Shown here: one piece after another, positions 43,001 through 50,678 of the stretch
How positions within the stretch are numbered: the stretch's first letter is position 1
Layout: every line of letters starts with the position of its first letter
The notes under the pieces: generated by a model
Told to the model about the DNA's origin: nothing
What the model saw: only the letters and a program-made list of their open reading frames with translations
Databases searched by the model: none
Origin: Lentisphaeria bacterium
GTDB taxonomy: Bacteria > Verrucomicrobiota > Lentisphaeria > Oligosphaerales > Oligosphaeraceae
Length of the DNA stretch: 55,181 nt
NCBI GenBank assembly: GCA_016303095.1
Contig: JAEDMH010000003.1
Coordinates: 1-55,181 of the forward strand
Direction of reading: 5' to 3'
Made by a program: the position numbers and the translations under genes

Positions 43001-44544
43001 AGGTGACCTGCGTGAACGACGCTCCCGTGGTGAAGGCCGAAGACCAGTATGTCCTGCCCGATCAGCGGGGCGAGGAGCTCACCGCCGCCTTCTCCGTGGA
43101 CATGGGTCCTGGGGAAGAGGAACAGGAGCTCTCCGATGGCCGCATCATCCAGGTGTCCGATCCCGACAGCATCTTCCGGTCCGGTCCGGTCATCACCGTG
43201 GAGAAGTCCACCGCCACCCTGATCTACACGGTGAAGGAGGAGGCGGAGCTGGGCAAGAGCGCCACCATCACCTTCGCCGTGACGGACAACGGGCTCACCG
43301 GCGAGGCGGAGGATCCCCAGGAGAGCGAGCCTGTGACCATCACGGTCTTTGTGGGCGCCTCCCCCTGGTATCCCATCATCTCCTTCACCTGCGTGGATCC
43401 CGAGGCCCATGCCGATGGTCACACCTTCCTCCTGGAGAGCGACGAGGAGACCCTGGCCTTGACGGTGAAGGGGAGCCGCACTCAGCTGCTGCCCGAGGAC
43501 TATGCCGCCGCCGGCTTCGAGGGCTATCCCGAGAACACCGAGGTGACGGTGACCATCTTGGTGTGGACCATGACCGATGGCACCACCGAGGAAGTCTGCG
43601 CGGAGCGGGAGCTCTCCGTGGGCGAATACGGACTGCCTGGACGGCCCGCCTGCGCCGTGGATCGGGTGACCGCAGATGAAAATGGCTGGGTTGCCCTCCC
43701 GGAGATCCAGGTGCCCATGGCCCGGGCCTATCGGATGCGGGTGGTGGATGAGAATGGGGAGACCCTCCAGAGCGTGGGTCCCGTGGACTTCCAGGCGGAC
43801 GAGAAGGGCATGATCCTGCCCACCATCGCCGGGCAGGAGCTCCAGATTCCCCAAGCGGGCGAGTTCCTCCTGATGGTGCAGGGCTTCAACCCCGCCGGAG
43901 AAGGGGAGGAGGCGGCCGTCCTGACCATCGAGGTGCCGGAAGCCACCGCCCAGGAACTGGCCTGGGGCAGCGCCCCCGCCTTCGCTCCCGCCAATGGCAA
44001 GGTGCTGACCTCCGAGACGGTGAAGTTCGCCTGGCCCGTGGCCACCAACGCCCAGGAATACATGATCCGGATCTACGGTCCCGATGGGCGGCTGGTGAAA
44101 GAGGTGAGCGGGCTGACCGCCAACAACCTCACCCTGGAGCTGCCCATGGGAGAAGAGGCCACCACCTACACCTGGTATGTGACCGCCGAGGCGGGCAGCG
44201 AGGCCATCGCCAGCGCCCAGATGCAGTTCACCCTGGCCACCGCCACCCGCACCCCCGTCATCACCGGAGTCTACAATCTCCGGGGCAAGCTGGTGATGCG
44301 CACCGAGGGCGTGCTGGATGACTCCATCGAGATCACCTACGACTACCAGTACTTCTCCATCGCCGCCATGCAGTGGTTCTACGGCTTCCAAGTGCCCGTC
44401 GCCAACCAGGACGGATTCCTGGAACCCTCCATGGTGGACGTGCCCGTGGCCGACGGAGACTACGTGGTGCTGCTGCCCTACGTGAATGGCGTGCGCACCG
44501 GGGACTATGTGGTCTATCTGGTGCAACCCCTGCCTGAACTCTAG
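40015..44544 (+). CDS. Giant secreted cadherin-like repeat protein
   Basis: A 1509-residue exported protein. ATG 40015 has AAGGAG upstream and a signal (WTVFLATTLLLSQGVRA). After an N-terminal domain of about 130 residues come repeated cadherin/Ig-like domains, marked by VHDVDDIPT, VKDVDRAPT and VTCVNDAPVV junctions and by PDGGFRFIPKKDFFGTITLEYTA and GKLTFTPAKDYFNN strands of the tandem cadherin-like family. Near 1310-1410 there is a fibronectin-III-like unit (KFAWPVATNAQEYMIRIYGPDGRLV), and the end is YVVYLVQPLPEL. It is probably an adhesin or surface-layer protein. It lies 70 nt after the dockerin-like gene. Codons TTA, CTA and TCA do not occur in its 1509 codons. Confidence 0.85.
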   Translation: MISHFAEFLRKGAAWTVFLATTLLLSQGVRADWTIDLVSGSDVNGTFLEGKYIDGISTRGATQVYLTTDENNCQLLNLLLLRDATQEWAGITWEDAVGEKGNNPVLTSTNIQLYPNAGPGKVLILANRNRVLLGTVYHNLLDGMDSTGAVSFNKLNNAHSTNAGPYTNKVKVNGPGSVTMLKGFNFSLAEGTVFETDEEVPLEVSPLDEVFTCTAWNGSDLVPTTAVKFTMAGLATESTGTGSVLLTPDGGFRFIPKKDFFGTITLEYTATSTEGKGSVKGSLTVTVHDVDDIPTLTNKGSSFVLIEGMAVKDLGDAIYLNFSEEEVDREPSLKSEATLTFTPVDGEGETITFPVTLTPVTTSDREPGTYTYSVDFSQVDLVIPYTTVKHPAARKEYTGILSVTDGGKEAYAVTLDGIPAIVKDVDIAPLITGFGTKPISGMLELVAGKVRTWKVQADSLFTPDVLATDADAEDEVTLSLEYFYEDMPAMTFTQIPSPLEKGRTLVAVATATSGTLSAVLRGYYQVVNKAPELAENSGRIFIRRGGSTLTGGVTLEVTDVDGADDITVNKGYDDTSTLPDGLTIDRKDDGNVATLTLTFTVPDSALGGTEDLQARYSVWISDAAQDSSQQIYTLVVDFKENPVPVVTLEESSVTIAEVDAEGNPTSFLVKASATDSDVYPAGVGAWKLQVPEGWNYQSISEETGSQGSGTPVYSASWKVTSNGYDTIALAEGGASRLASDLFTVKVIAVDGETQGEGSADMAVTVKDVDRAPTVPTILHQTPGEAFHGDTLTIDASGSVDADGDPIAYAYLWSYSADGVTFTEVDGEGEKGDTLSLAAAIKKGYTVKVASRAVTSPYGEGAENVFSELSQAVAWVIGNTAPYFYHVGTQPGTASDPEMPEEPLEYVWEIAEDATEQSLYVNAYDVDEADGVDSLTYAVEALDASVGTIEINSTTGKLTFTPAKDYFNNGVSMPQVVVSAKDESGVNAPQVPVISLKVTCVNDAPVVKAEDQYVLPDQRGEELTAAFSVDMGPGEEEQELSDGRIIQVSDPDSIFRSGPVITVEKSTATLIYTVKEEAELGKSATITFAVTDNGLTGEAEDPQESEPVTITVFVGASPWYPIISFTCVDPEAHADGHTFLLESDEETLALTVKGSRTQLLPEDYAAAGFEGYPENTEVTVTILVWTMTDGTTEEVCAERELSVGEYGLPGRPACAVDRVTADENGWVALPEIQVPMARAYRMRVVDENGETLQSVGPVDFQADEKGMILPTIAGQELQIPQAGEFLLMVQGFNPAGEGEEAAVLTIEVPEATAQELAWGSAPAFAPANGKVLTSETVKFAWPVATNAQEYMIRIYGPDGRLVKEVSGLTANNLTLELPMGEEATTYTWYVTAEAGSEAIASAQMQFTLATATRTPVITGVYNLRGKLVMRTEGVLDDSIEITYDYQYFSIAAMQWFYGFQVPVANQDGFLEPSMVDVPVADGDYVVLLPYVNGVRTGDYVVYLVQPLPEL

Positions 44545-44551
44545 GGCCTCC

Positions 44552-44597
44552 GGAGAAGGGGGAAAATGCCCAGGGCTCTCCCCCTTCTCCGCATTTT
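44552..44597 (+). terminator. Hairpin between the cadherin-like and barrel genes
   Basis: Perfect 12-bp arms GGAGAAGGGGGA (44552-44563) and TCCCCCTTCTCC (44579-44590) are followed by GCATTTTC. It lies 8 nt after the cadherin-like gene stop; as the next gene has its own strong Shine-Dalgarno, this may be an attenuator that lowers or separates expression. Confidence 0.65.
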
Positions 44598-44642
44598 CAA
44601 GATTTCCTGCCTCTGAATCCCATCTCAACAAGGAGATTTCCC

Positions 44643-45632
44643 ATGAAGAAGAGTTTGCTTCTGATCTTTAGCCTTCTGGCCAGTCTTTCCCTCTTTGCCC
44701 AGGAGACGGTGACCGAACCCGCCGCCGCCCCCCAGGGCGAACCCGCCGCTCCCACCTTCCAGCAGGGCGAGGCCGACAACGATTGGACCGTCTCTGTGGG
44801 CGTGGCCTATCGCAACTTCCATCGCCCCCAGATGAAGTCCGGCGCCACTCCCTCCTTCCAGAACTTCGTCCTGGACGATGCCACGGGAAGCTATTGGGAA
44901 CCCACCAACGAGAACCTGGAAAAGGCCTGGAACTCCCGCTATCCCGGACTGGAGGCCGGCGTCAATCGCCTCTCCTTCGGGGATCTCCAAGGCTCTCAGG
45001 GAAGTGGCCGGGGCACCTATGGCCTCCGGGAGCAGATGGCTCCCGCCGTGGGCTTCTCCACGGGACTGTGGAGCCAGGACAATCTGGATCTCCAGCTGGT
45101 GGCCAACTTCCAGTACTACACCCTGGGCACCCAGGCCGGCGGCAGCGCAGCCGGAGCCTTCGTCTCCTCCTATGACCGCTTCGTGAGCAAGGTGGACTCC
45201 GTGTTCACTCCCTCCGATGTGAAGATCCCTGGCCAAGGCGGCGCCGGTTCCGTCCTCCTGGACAGCAAGGTGAAGTTCGACATGGACCTCTATGTCCTGG
45301 ATCTGGGCGTCTCCCTGGGCTACAACCTGGACAATGGCCTCCGGGCCTATGTGGCCGCCGGCCCCACCCTCTCTGTGGCGGACATGGAAAGCACCTCCTA
45401 TGCCGGCATCACCACGGGGGAGCAGCGGATCGGAAACCGGGATCGGGCCAACGAGACTGAGTTCAACTGGGGACTCTACGCCTCCGCCGGCGCCGGATAC
45501 TGGTTCAACGAGGCCATCGGCCTCTCTGCGGAACTCCGCTATGACAAGGGCTTGGGAGACGTGGGCACCCGCTACGTGAGCCAGTCCCTCAACTCCTTCG
45601 GCGGAATGATGAAGCTCCAAATGCGCTTCTAG
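44643..45632 (+). CDS. Outer-membrane beta-barrel protein
   Basis: A 329-residue exported protein with signal KKSLLLIFSLLASLSLFAQ and a strong Shine-Dalgarno (AAGGAG, 8 nt before ATG), which suggests high expression. After an Ala/Pro-rich linker, the mature protein starts with a barrel strand (DNDWTVSVGVAYRNFHRP) and continues with amphipathic strands (LDLQLVANFQYYTLG; DLYVLDLGVSLGYNL; LRAYVAAGPTLSVA; WGLYASAGAGYWF). It ends MMKLQMRF, with the C-terminal Phe typical of assembled outer-membrane proteins. It is probably a structural or porin-like partner of the adjacent secreted proteins; no specific family recognised. Confidence 0.8.
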   Translation: MKKSLLLIFSLLASLSLFAQETVTEPAAAPQGEPAAPTFQQGEADNDWTVSVGVAYRNFHRPQMKSGATPSFQNFVLDDATGSYWEPTNENLEKAWNSRYPGLEAGVNRLSFGDLQGSQGSGRGTYGLREQMAPAVGFSTGLWSQDNLDLQLVANFQYYTLGTQAGGSAAGAFVSSYDRFVSKVDSVFTPSDVKIPGQGGAGSVLLDSKVKFDMDLYVLDLGVSLGYNLDNGLRAYVAAGPTLSVADMESTSYAGITTGEQRIGNRDRANETEFNWGLYASAGAGYWFNEAIGLSAELRYDKGLGDVGTRYVSQSLNSFGGMMKLQMRF

Positions 45633-45697
45633 CCTCCCCTTAGGGAGAGAAGAGCCCGCCTCCCAGGCCTCCCCGCCTCGGAGGAATTTCTTCGTCG

Positions 45698-45740
45698 GGA
45701 AAGGCGGCACCGGGTCTCCGGTTCCGCCTTTCCTGTTTCT
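45698..45740 (+). terminator. Terminator after the barrel gene
   Basis: GGAAAGGCGG and CCGCCTTTCC form 10-bp outer arms, with an inner ACCGG/CCGGT stem, and are followed by TGTTTCT. It closes the unit that ends with the barrel protein. Confidence 0.7.
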
Positions 45741-45791
45741 CCGCCCCACCACACCTCTCCCTCTCGAAATACTAAAAGAATTCCCAGAGGG

Positions 45792-45832
45792 TTGAAAATT
45801 GTCATAACATATTCATAATAAACAAGTTATAA
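45792..45832 (+). promoter_or_regulatory. Promoter with conserved element, copy 2
   Basis: A sigma-70-like pair TTGAAA (45792-45797) and CATAAT (45814-45819) is spaced by 16 nt. Overlapping and following the -10 is ATAAACAAGTTATAA (45818-45832), identical to the element at 17560-17574, and 22 nt before the ATG at 45855. The position suggests an operator at the transcription start or an extended core element. Confidence 0.6.
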
Positions 45833-45854
45833 ATTTTTCATTATCCTCCACGAC

Positions 45855-48800
45855 ATGCGCCGATTTTTGCCTCTCATCTTGGTTTTGATGCTCTGTTTTT
45901 CCCTGGTTTCCTTAGGGCAGTGGGAAGTTGTGGGGGTGGGGCGCATTCAATCCCTGGAGAGTTTGGGAGACATGGGGGAGTTGTGGTTTCGGGGGACGCC
46001 TTCGGGGAAGGGGGATTCCTTTGTGGGGGGCTATTCCCTTTCCCTATTGACGGGGGAGTGTGTTTCCTGCCTTGCCAGCGAGCCGGTGCCCAATCCCTTT
46101 GGGTGGTCCTGGCGGGTGCTGCGCATGGGGAGGGGCGTTCAGGCGGAAGAGTTTTGGGGGCTGCGTCGGGAGCCCACGGATGCCACGGGACAGAATTGGG
46201 TCATGCGCCTGCTTTGGGGCCAGGGGGAGGATGTCCTTCAGACCATGATGGGAGAGAGCACGTGGAGAGAGCTTTGGGTTCGGGAGGAGGAGGGGAATCG
46301 GGAGCTGTGGGTCTATCGGGGGGCCGGGGAGGGTCTATGGAAGCGCCGTTGGCCCTCGGGGGCGGGGGCGATGACGGAGGAGATCGTTGAGGCCTTGCCG
46401 AAGGACACGGGAATGCGCCCGGTGAGAACGGAAGATGGGCTGGTTTATCTCTCCCAGGAGGAGCAGGAGCAGATGGGCCTGCGGAGGCAGAATCTGACCA
46501 CGGGAGAGAATGCGCTGGTGGAGCTGTTGGGGCGTCGCCAGGAGCTGGGGGTCTATTCCGGGGAGTATCAGGCCAATCTCTTCTGGATCGCCGCCTCCTC
46601 TGCCGGGGACGCCTTGGCCTATCCCGCCGTGGATGGCGCCCGGGGAATGCGTCTCCGCCTGGCAACCCTCCAAAAGGACGGAACATGGAAATATTCTTGG
46701 ATCTCCCCGGGAAAGGCCTGGGAACCCGCCTTCTCCCAGGATGGACGCTTCCTTCTCTTCCGGACCGAGACGACCCTCTGTCTCTGGGATCGACAGGCGG
46801 AGGCCCTCCAGATTTTGGCGGAAGAGCTTTCGTTCCCTGAAATCGCCGCCCAATCCGGCCCCCATTGCCTCCTCTCTCCCAATGGACGCTTTGCGGCTTG
46901 GCTGGACAAGGAAGGAGAACTTTTCTCCCGGGATCTGGGCGCCAGGATCGGCGTGGAGAACTCCCTGGTTCATGTGCCTACGGGAGGACGGGAGACCTCC
47001 CTGGGAATTGGCCTAGGAGGAAGCGAGGAGACCACCACCCTGCATTGGGAGATGGGGGAAGGCTCCGATCCGGTTCCCTTCGCGATTCTCTCCTCCACAG
47101 GGGCGGAGATTCTTCCTGGGGAGGAGGTCTCTCGGGAGACTCTTCCCTGGTCTGTGGCGGCCACAACCCCAGGAAAGAGCGGACAGGTCATCCTGCGCCT
47201 GGGGCTGGATTCCGGAGATGCCTGCACCCTGACCCTCCTCTTTACGGATTTCCGATGCCTGACGGATGGCCTCTCTTCCTCAGAAACCCTCTATCGCTAT
47301 CCCGCTCTCTTCTTCCCCCAGGACGGCCTGCTGCAGACGGTGACCAATGCCCCGCTGGCGGGAGAAGCGGCGGAAGAACCCTTCCTCTACGGACGGGAGA
47401 CCCATGCAGGGGCCTCCTGGAGCCTGTTCTCCCCCGGGGAGGCCGTGGCCTGGGCCCAAGGCTGTCCCCAAGCCTCCTTCTGGATCCGGGAGAAGGACGG
47501 TGCCTTGTTCCGCAACGGGGTCTGCGTGGAGGCCTCTCCCCATCTCCAGGAGCCCGGGGCTCTGGCGGTCTCCCGGAATGGGGCGGTGGCCGCCCTCCTG
47601 GCCACTGGGGAACTCCGCTTCTCTTCCGACGGGGGGGCTTCCTGGGAGAGCCTCTCCGCCTCCGCGACTTCCCCCTTCCTCTCCGCCAATGGCACCACCC
47701 TCCTCTGGCAGGAGGGCGCGAAGCTCATGGGGCGCCTGGGAGGCGCCGGCGCCACGCCTGTCTCCCTGACCACCCGCTCCGTCGCGGTCCTCTGGGGCAT
47801 GACCCAGGATGGAGGGAAGGTTCTCTTTCAGGAGGAGGGCGGGGCCTTTTATCTCCTTCAGGCCCCCTTCTCGGCCAGCGCATCCCGCCTCACTCTTCTT
47901 CCTCTCCCCGAGGACGCTACCCAGCTTTGCCTTTCCGCCAATGGCCGTCGGCTGGCCTTCCTCTATGTGCCAGAGGGAGAGAGCCGGCAACGCGTTGGGG
48001 TGTGGGATCTCCTTTCCGATTCTCCGGAGGTGGTGTGTCTGACCCCGGAGGCTGTGCTGCCTCCCCGAAGCCTGGCCATCTCTCCCTCCGGCAGGCAGAT
48101 TGCCTTCTCCACCTGTGCGGACATGGAGCAGGGGGGCAGGGAGCCGGCGGAAAATGGACATTGGAATCTCTATCTCTGGGAGGATCCTCTCTGGTCCAAT
48201 CGTGCCCCCCAGTTCTCCATCACCGCCTTGAATCCCCTGACAGAGGATGCCCCGGAAACCAATCTGCGTCTCACCCCTCTCTTGGATGAGGATGGAGACG
48301 GGGTGGCCCTCTGGGTGGTTGTCCCTCCCGCCCAGGGAACGCTCCGCCTGGCTCCCCCCGATACCCGCCTCTCTTTCCCCCGGGTCTACTATCAGGGAAA
48401 TCCCGATTTCCATGGAACGGATTCCTTCACTCTCGGACTCTTTGATGGAGAGTGGGAGGGAACCACCACCTGGAATCTCACCATCACCCCGGTGAATGAT
48501 CCTCCTTGCTGGCCCCAGGACTTCCCCCAGCTTCTCACTCTCACCGGGGGAGAGGAGCGGGAACTCGCCCTGTCCGCCCAGGATCCCGATCTGGCGGACG
48601 ATCCCCCCGATGTGCTGACCTACTCTCTGGACGAGGGAGCCCCCGCCTGGGTCACCGTGGGCCAGGAGGGAGGCCAGGAGGGATGGCTCCGCCTCACGCC
48701 TCCCCTGACGGCTCTCCCGGGAGAGTATTCCCTCACCCTCCGGGTCACAGACCAGGCCGGGAAAACGGCGGCAACCACCCTCCTGATCCAACTCCAGCCC

Positions 48801-49289
48801 TTGCCGGAACTCTCCGTCTCCTCGGCTCTGCTCCGGGATGCCTCCCTGGCGCCCCAGGCTCCCGCTACCCCCCAGGAAAAGATGCTGGCCGCCCTGGCGG
48901 GATGCTGGCAGGAGATTCCCCTGGGACGCTATAGCGCCCTGTCTCTGCCGGGAGATGTTTCCTTGGCGGCCCTCCGCCAGGCCCTGGATGCAACGGCGAT
49001 CTATGTCTACGACCACGGGGCCTTTGTGCCCCTCCGGGAAGAGGGAATTCTGCCCGGGGGAACGGGATTCTGGGTGCTGCCCGGGCCCGCCTGGGAGGAG
49101 GGGGAGGGGGCCCTCAAGCTGATGCCTGCGCCTGCTCGCCCCGCCGGTCTTCCCTTCACCGGCCCTCTCCTGGGAGAGGAGACGCCCCCCCAGGGCTCCT
49201 CCTGGGCTCCTACGCCGGAAGGGTGGCAAAGGACGGAGAGGTGGCAGATGGGACGGGCCTATTTCCTGGAGGCGCTCCCCCATGAATAA
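45855..49289 (+). CDS. Giant secreted PD40/cadherin-like protein
   Basis: A 1144-residue exported protein (signal LPLILVLMLCFSLVSLGQ). Residues about 80-780 contain TolB/WD40-like beta-propeller units with the recurring 'FSxDGRxLLFR / LSPNGRFAAWLDKEGEL / LSANGRRLAFLYVPEGES / ISPSGRQIAFSTCAD' pattern. Residues about 783-990 are cadherin/Ig-like (YQGNPDFHGTDSFTLGLFDG; LTITPVNDPP; YSLTLRVTDQAGKTA). The last 150 residues form a module with two half-repeats (AIYVYDHGAFVPL...GTGFWVLP; RWQMGRAYFLEALP) resembling the end of the protein at 37345. It overlaps the glycosyltransferase gene by 8 nt. No enzymatic motif; likely a surface binding protein. Its promoter shares a 15-mer with the gene at 17535. 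Confidence 0.8.
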   Translation: MRRFLPLILVLMLCFSLVSLGQWEVVGVGRIQSLESLGDMGELWFRGTPSGKGDSFVGGYSLSLLTGECVSCLASEPVPNPFGWSWRVLRMGRGVQAEEFWGLRREPTDATGQNWVMRLLWGQGEDVLQTMMGESTWRELWVREEEGNRELWVYRGAGEGLWKRRWPSGAGAMTEEIVEALPKDTGMRPVRTEDGLVYLSQEEQEQMGLRRQNLTTGENALVELLGRRQELGVYSGEYQANLFWIAASSAGDALAYPAVDGARGMRLRLATLQKDGTWKYSWISPGKAWEPAFSQDGRFLLFRTETTLCLWDRQAEALQILAEELSFPEIAAQSGPHCLLSPNGRFAAWLDKEGELFSRDLGARIGVENSLVHVPTGGRETSLGIGLGGSEETTTLHWEMGEGSDPVPFAILSSTGAEILPGEEVSRETLPWSVAATTPGKSGQVILRLGLDSGDACTLTLLFTDFRCLTDGLSSSETLYRYPALFFPQDGLLQTVTNAPLAGEAAEEPFLYGRETHAGASWSLFSPGEAVAWAQGCPQASFWIREKDGALFRNGVCVEASPHLQEPGALAVSRNGAVAALLATGELRFSSDGGASWESLSASATSPFLSANGTTLLWQEGAKLMGRLGGAGATPVSLTTRSVAVLWGMTQDGGKVLFQEEGGAFYLLQAPFSASASRLTLLPLPEDATQLCLSANGRRLAFLYVPEGESRQRVGVWDLLSDSPEVVCLTPEAVLPPRSLAISPSGRQIAFSTCADMEQGGREPAENGHWNLYLWEDPLWSNRAPQFSITALNPLTEDAPETNLRLTPLLDEDGDGVALWVVVPPAQGTLRLAPPDTRLSFPRVYYQGNPDFHGTDSFTLGLFDGEWEGTTTWNLTITPVNDPPCWPQDFPQLLTLTGGEERELALSAQDPDLADDPPDVLTYSLDEGAPAWVTVGQEGGQEGWLRLTPPLTALPGEYSLTLRVTDQAGKTAATTLLIQLQPLPELSVSSALLRDASLAPQAPATPQEKMLAALAGCWQEIPLGRYSALSLPGDVSLAALRQALDATAIYVYDHGAFVPLREEGILPGGTGFWVLPGPAWEEGEGALKLMPAPARPAGLPFTGPLLGEETPPQGSSWAPTPEGWQRTERWQMGRAYFLEALPHE

Positions 49290-49995
49290 CTCCCCCGACG
49301 CTTCCTCTCGCCCCGTCCCCCCCCGGAGGGTCTTCGTGATCATCCCCTGCTACCGGGAGGAGCCTGCCGTGGTGGAACGCACGGTCCGTCCCCTGGTGGA
49401 AGCGGGCTATTCCGTGGTGCTGGTGGATGACGGCTCCCCCTCTCCCTTGACTCTCCCCCATCTCCCGGTGACCATCCTCCGCCACGAGATCAACCGGGGG
49501 CAGGGGGCCGCCCTCCAGACCGGAGGAGACTACGCCCGGAGCCAGGGCGCCCAGGCGGTGATCCACTTCGATGCCGATGGACAGCACGAGGCGGCGGCCA
49601 TTCCCCGGGCGCTGCGCTGCCAGCAGGAAAGCGGGGCGCAGGTGATTCTGGGCTCCCGATTCCTCCGCCCGGAGGATTGCCAAGCCATTCCCCGGAGACG
49701 ACGCCTCCTGCTGAAAGTGGCCCGCTGGGTGAACGGACTCCTGACGGGACTCTGGCTGACGGATGCCCATAACGGCTTCCGGCTCCTGACCCCCCAGGCC
49801 CTGGAAACCCTCCGACTCCAGGAAGACCGCATGGCCCATGCCACGGAAATCCTCCTCCAAATCCACCGAAACCATCTCTCCTTCCAGGAACTCCCCGTTC
49901 ATGTGACCTACCCAGAGTATGCCAGAAAAAAGGGACAGCGCGCCTGGGCCGCCCTGGAAATTCTCACCGACCTCTTCTGGGAACGATGGCTCTGA
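49282..49995 (+). CDS. Glycosyltransferase family 2 (dolichyl/polyprenyl-phosphate sugar synthase-like)
   Basis: A 237-residue GT-A enzyme. Nucleotide-sugar region: VFVIIPCYREEPAVVERTVRPL and VVLVDDGS; metal/donor motif HFDADGQH; acceptor region NGLLTGLWLTDAHNGFRLL, characteristic of DPM1/ArnC-like transferases, which load a sugar on a polyprenyl phosphate. No C-terminal membrane helices, so it is of the soluble type. The start overlaps the previous gene by 8 nt and the end overlaps the exonuclease by 10 nt. A link to glycosylation of the neighbouring surface proteins is plausible but not shown. Confidence 0.87.
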   Translation: MNNSPDASSRPVPPRRVFVIIPCYREEPAVVERTVRPLVEAGYSVVLVDDGSPSPLTLPHLPVTILRHEINRGQGAALQTGGDYARSQGAQAVIHFDADGQHEAAAIPRALRCQQESGAQVILGSRFLRPEDCQAIPRRRRLLLKVARWVNGLLTGLWLTDAHNGFRLLTPQALETLRLQEDRMAHATEILLQIHRNHLSFQELPVHVTYPEYARKKGQRAWAALEILTDLFWERWL

Positions 49996-50615
49996 CGTCC
50001 AAAGACATCCCACTGGCCTCCTCCGAGGCCGCCGCCCTGGACTTTGAAACCACCGGGGAAACCACGGAAAACCCCAACGCCCCTTGGCAAATTGGCGTGG
50101 TGATTCTCCAGGGGGGAAAGGTGGATCTCTCCCGCTCCTTCCACTCCCTGCTCCGGGTGCCCCGGGACTACGTCTTCAATCCCTACACCCCGGGCCGCTG
50201 GGCCAGGCTGCGGGAGGAGTTGGAGGCCGCCCCCACTCTCCAGGAACTGTGGCCCACCCTCCGCCCCCTTCTCCAGGGACGCCCCCTGGTGGCCCACAAT
50301 GTCTCCACGGAACGGGGAATCCTCTCCCGGGAATTTCCCCTCCAGCCCTTTGGCCCCTGGCTGGACACCTTGACCTTGGCCCGGGCCGCCTTCCCGGGAC
50401 AGAAGGATTTCAAGCTGGAGAATCTGGTGCCATCCCTGGGATTCTTGCCTGTGCTCCAGGCCCGGTGCCCCGGCTTGAACGCCCATGACGCCTTCTACGA
50501 TGCCGTGGCCTGCGCCACTCTCTTGGAGCATCTCCTTTCCGCCCCCGGCTGGCGGGAACTCTCCATCGCTCAACTGGCCGCCATTCGGCCTCGCCGCTCT
50601 TCTTCCCGGCGATAG
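49986..50615 (+). CDS. DnaQ-like 3'-5' exonuclease
   Basis: A 209-residue protein of the DEDDh family. ExoI has Asp19 and Glu21 (LDFETTG); ExoII reads HNVSTERGIL, where the usual Asp is Glu109; ExoIII has His167 and Asp172 (HDAFYDA). The set therefore looks nearly intact but with a conservative change at one metal ligand. It could be an epsilon-like proofreading subunit, an RNase T-like enzyme or a free exonuclease. It is translationally coupled to the glycosyltransferase (10-nt overlap) and precedes the Mur ligase by 63 nt. Confidence 0.85.
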   Translation: MALTSKDIPLASSEAAALDFETTGETTENPNAPWQIGVVILQGGKVDLSRSFHSLLRVPRDYVFNPYTPGRWARLREELEAAPTLQELWPTLRPLLQGRPLVAHNVSTERGILSREFPLQPFGPWLDTLTLARAAFPGQKDFKLENLVPSLGFLPVLQARCPGLNAHDAFYDAVACATLLEHLLSAPGWRELSIAQLAAIRPRRSSSRR

Positions 50616-50678
50616 AGCGTCATCGGGCCCCTTCCTTGACTCCTCCTTTCCCTTCCCCTCTCCGCCCCTTTTTCTCCC

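Noticed and set aside
39871..44631. A 1586-residue open frame on the minus strand
   Set aside because: It is codon-aligned antisense to the cadherin-like gene, has low-complexity His/Gly-rich composition and no signal peptide or domain.
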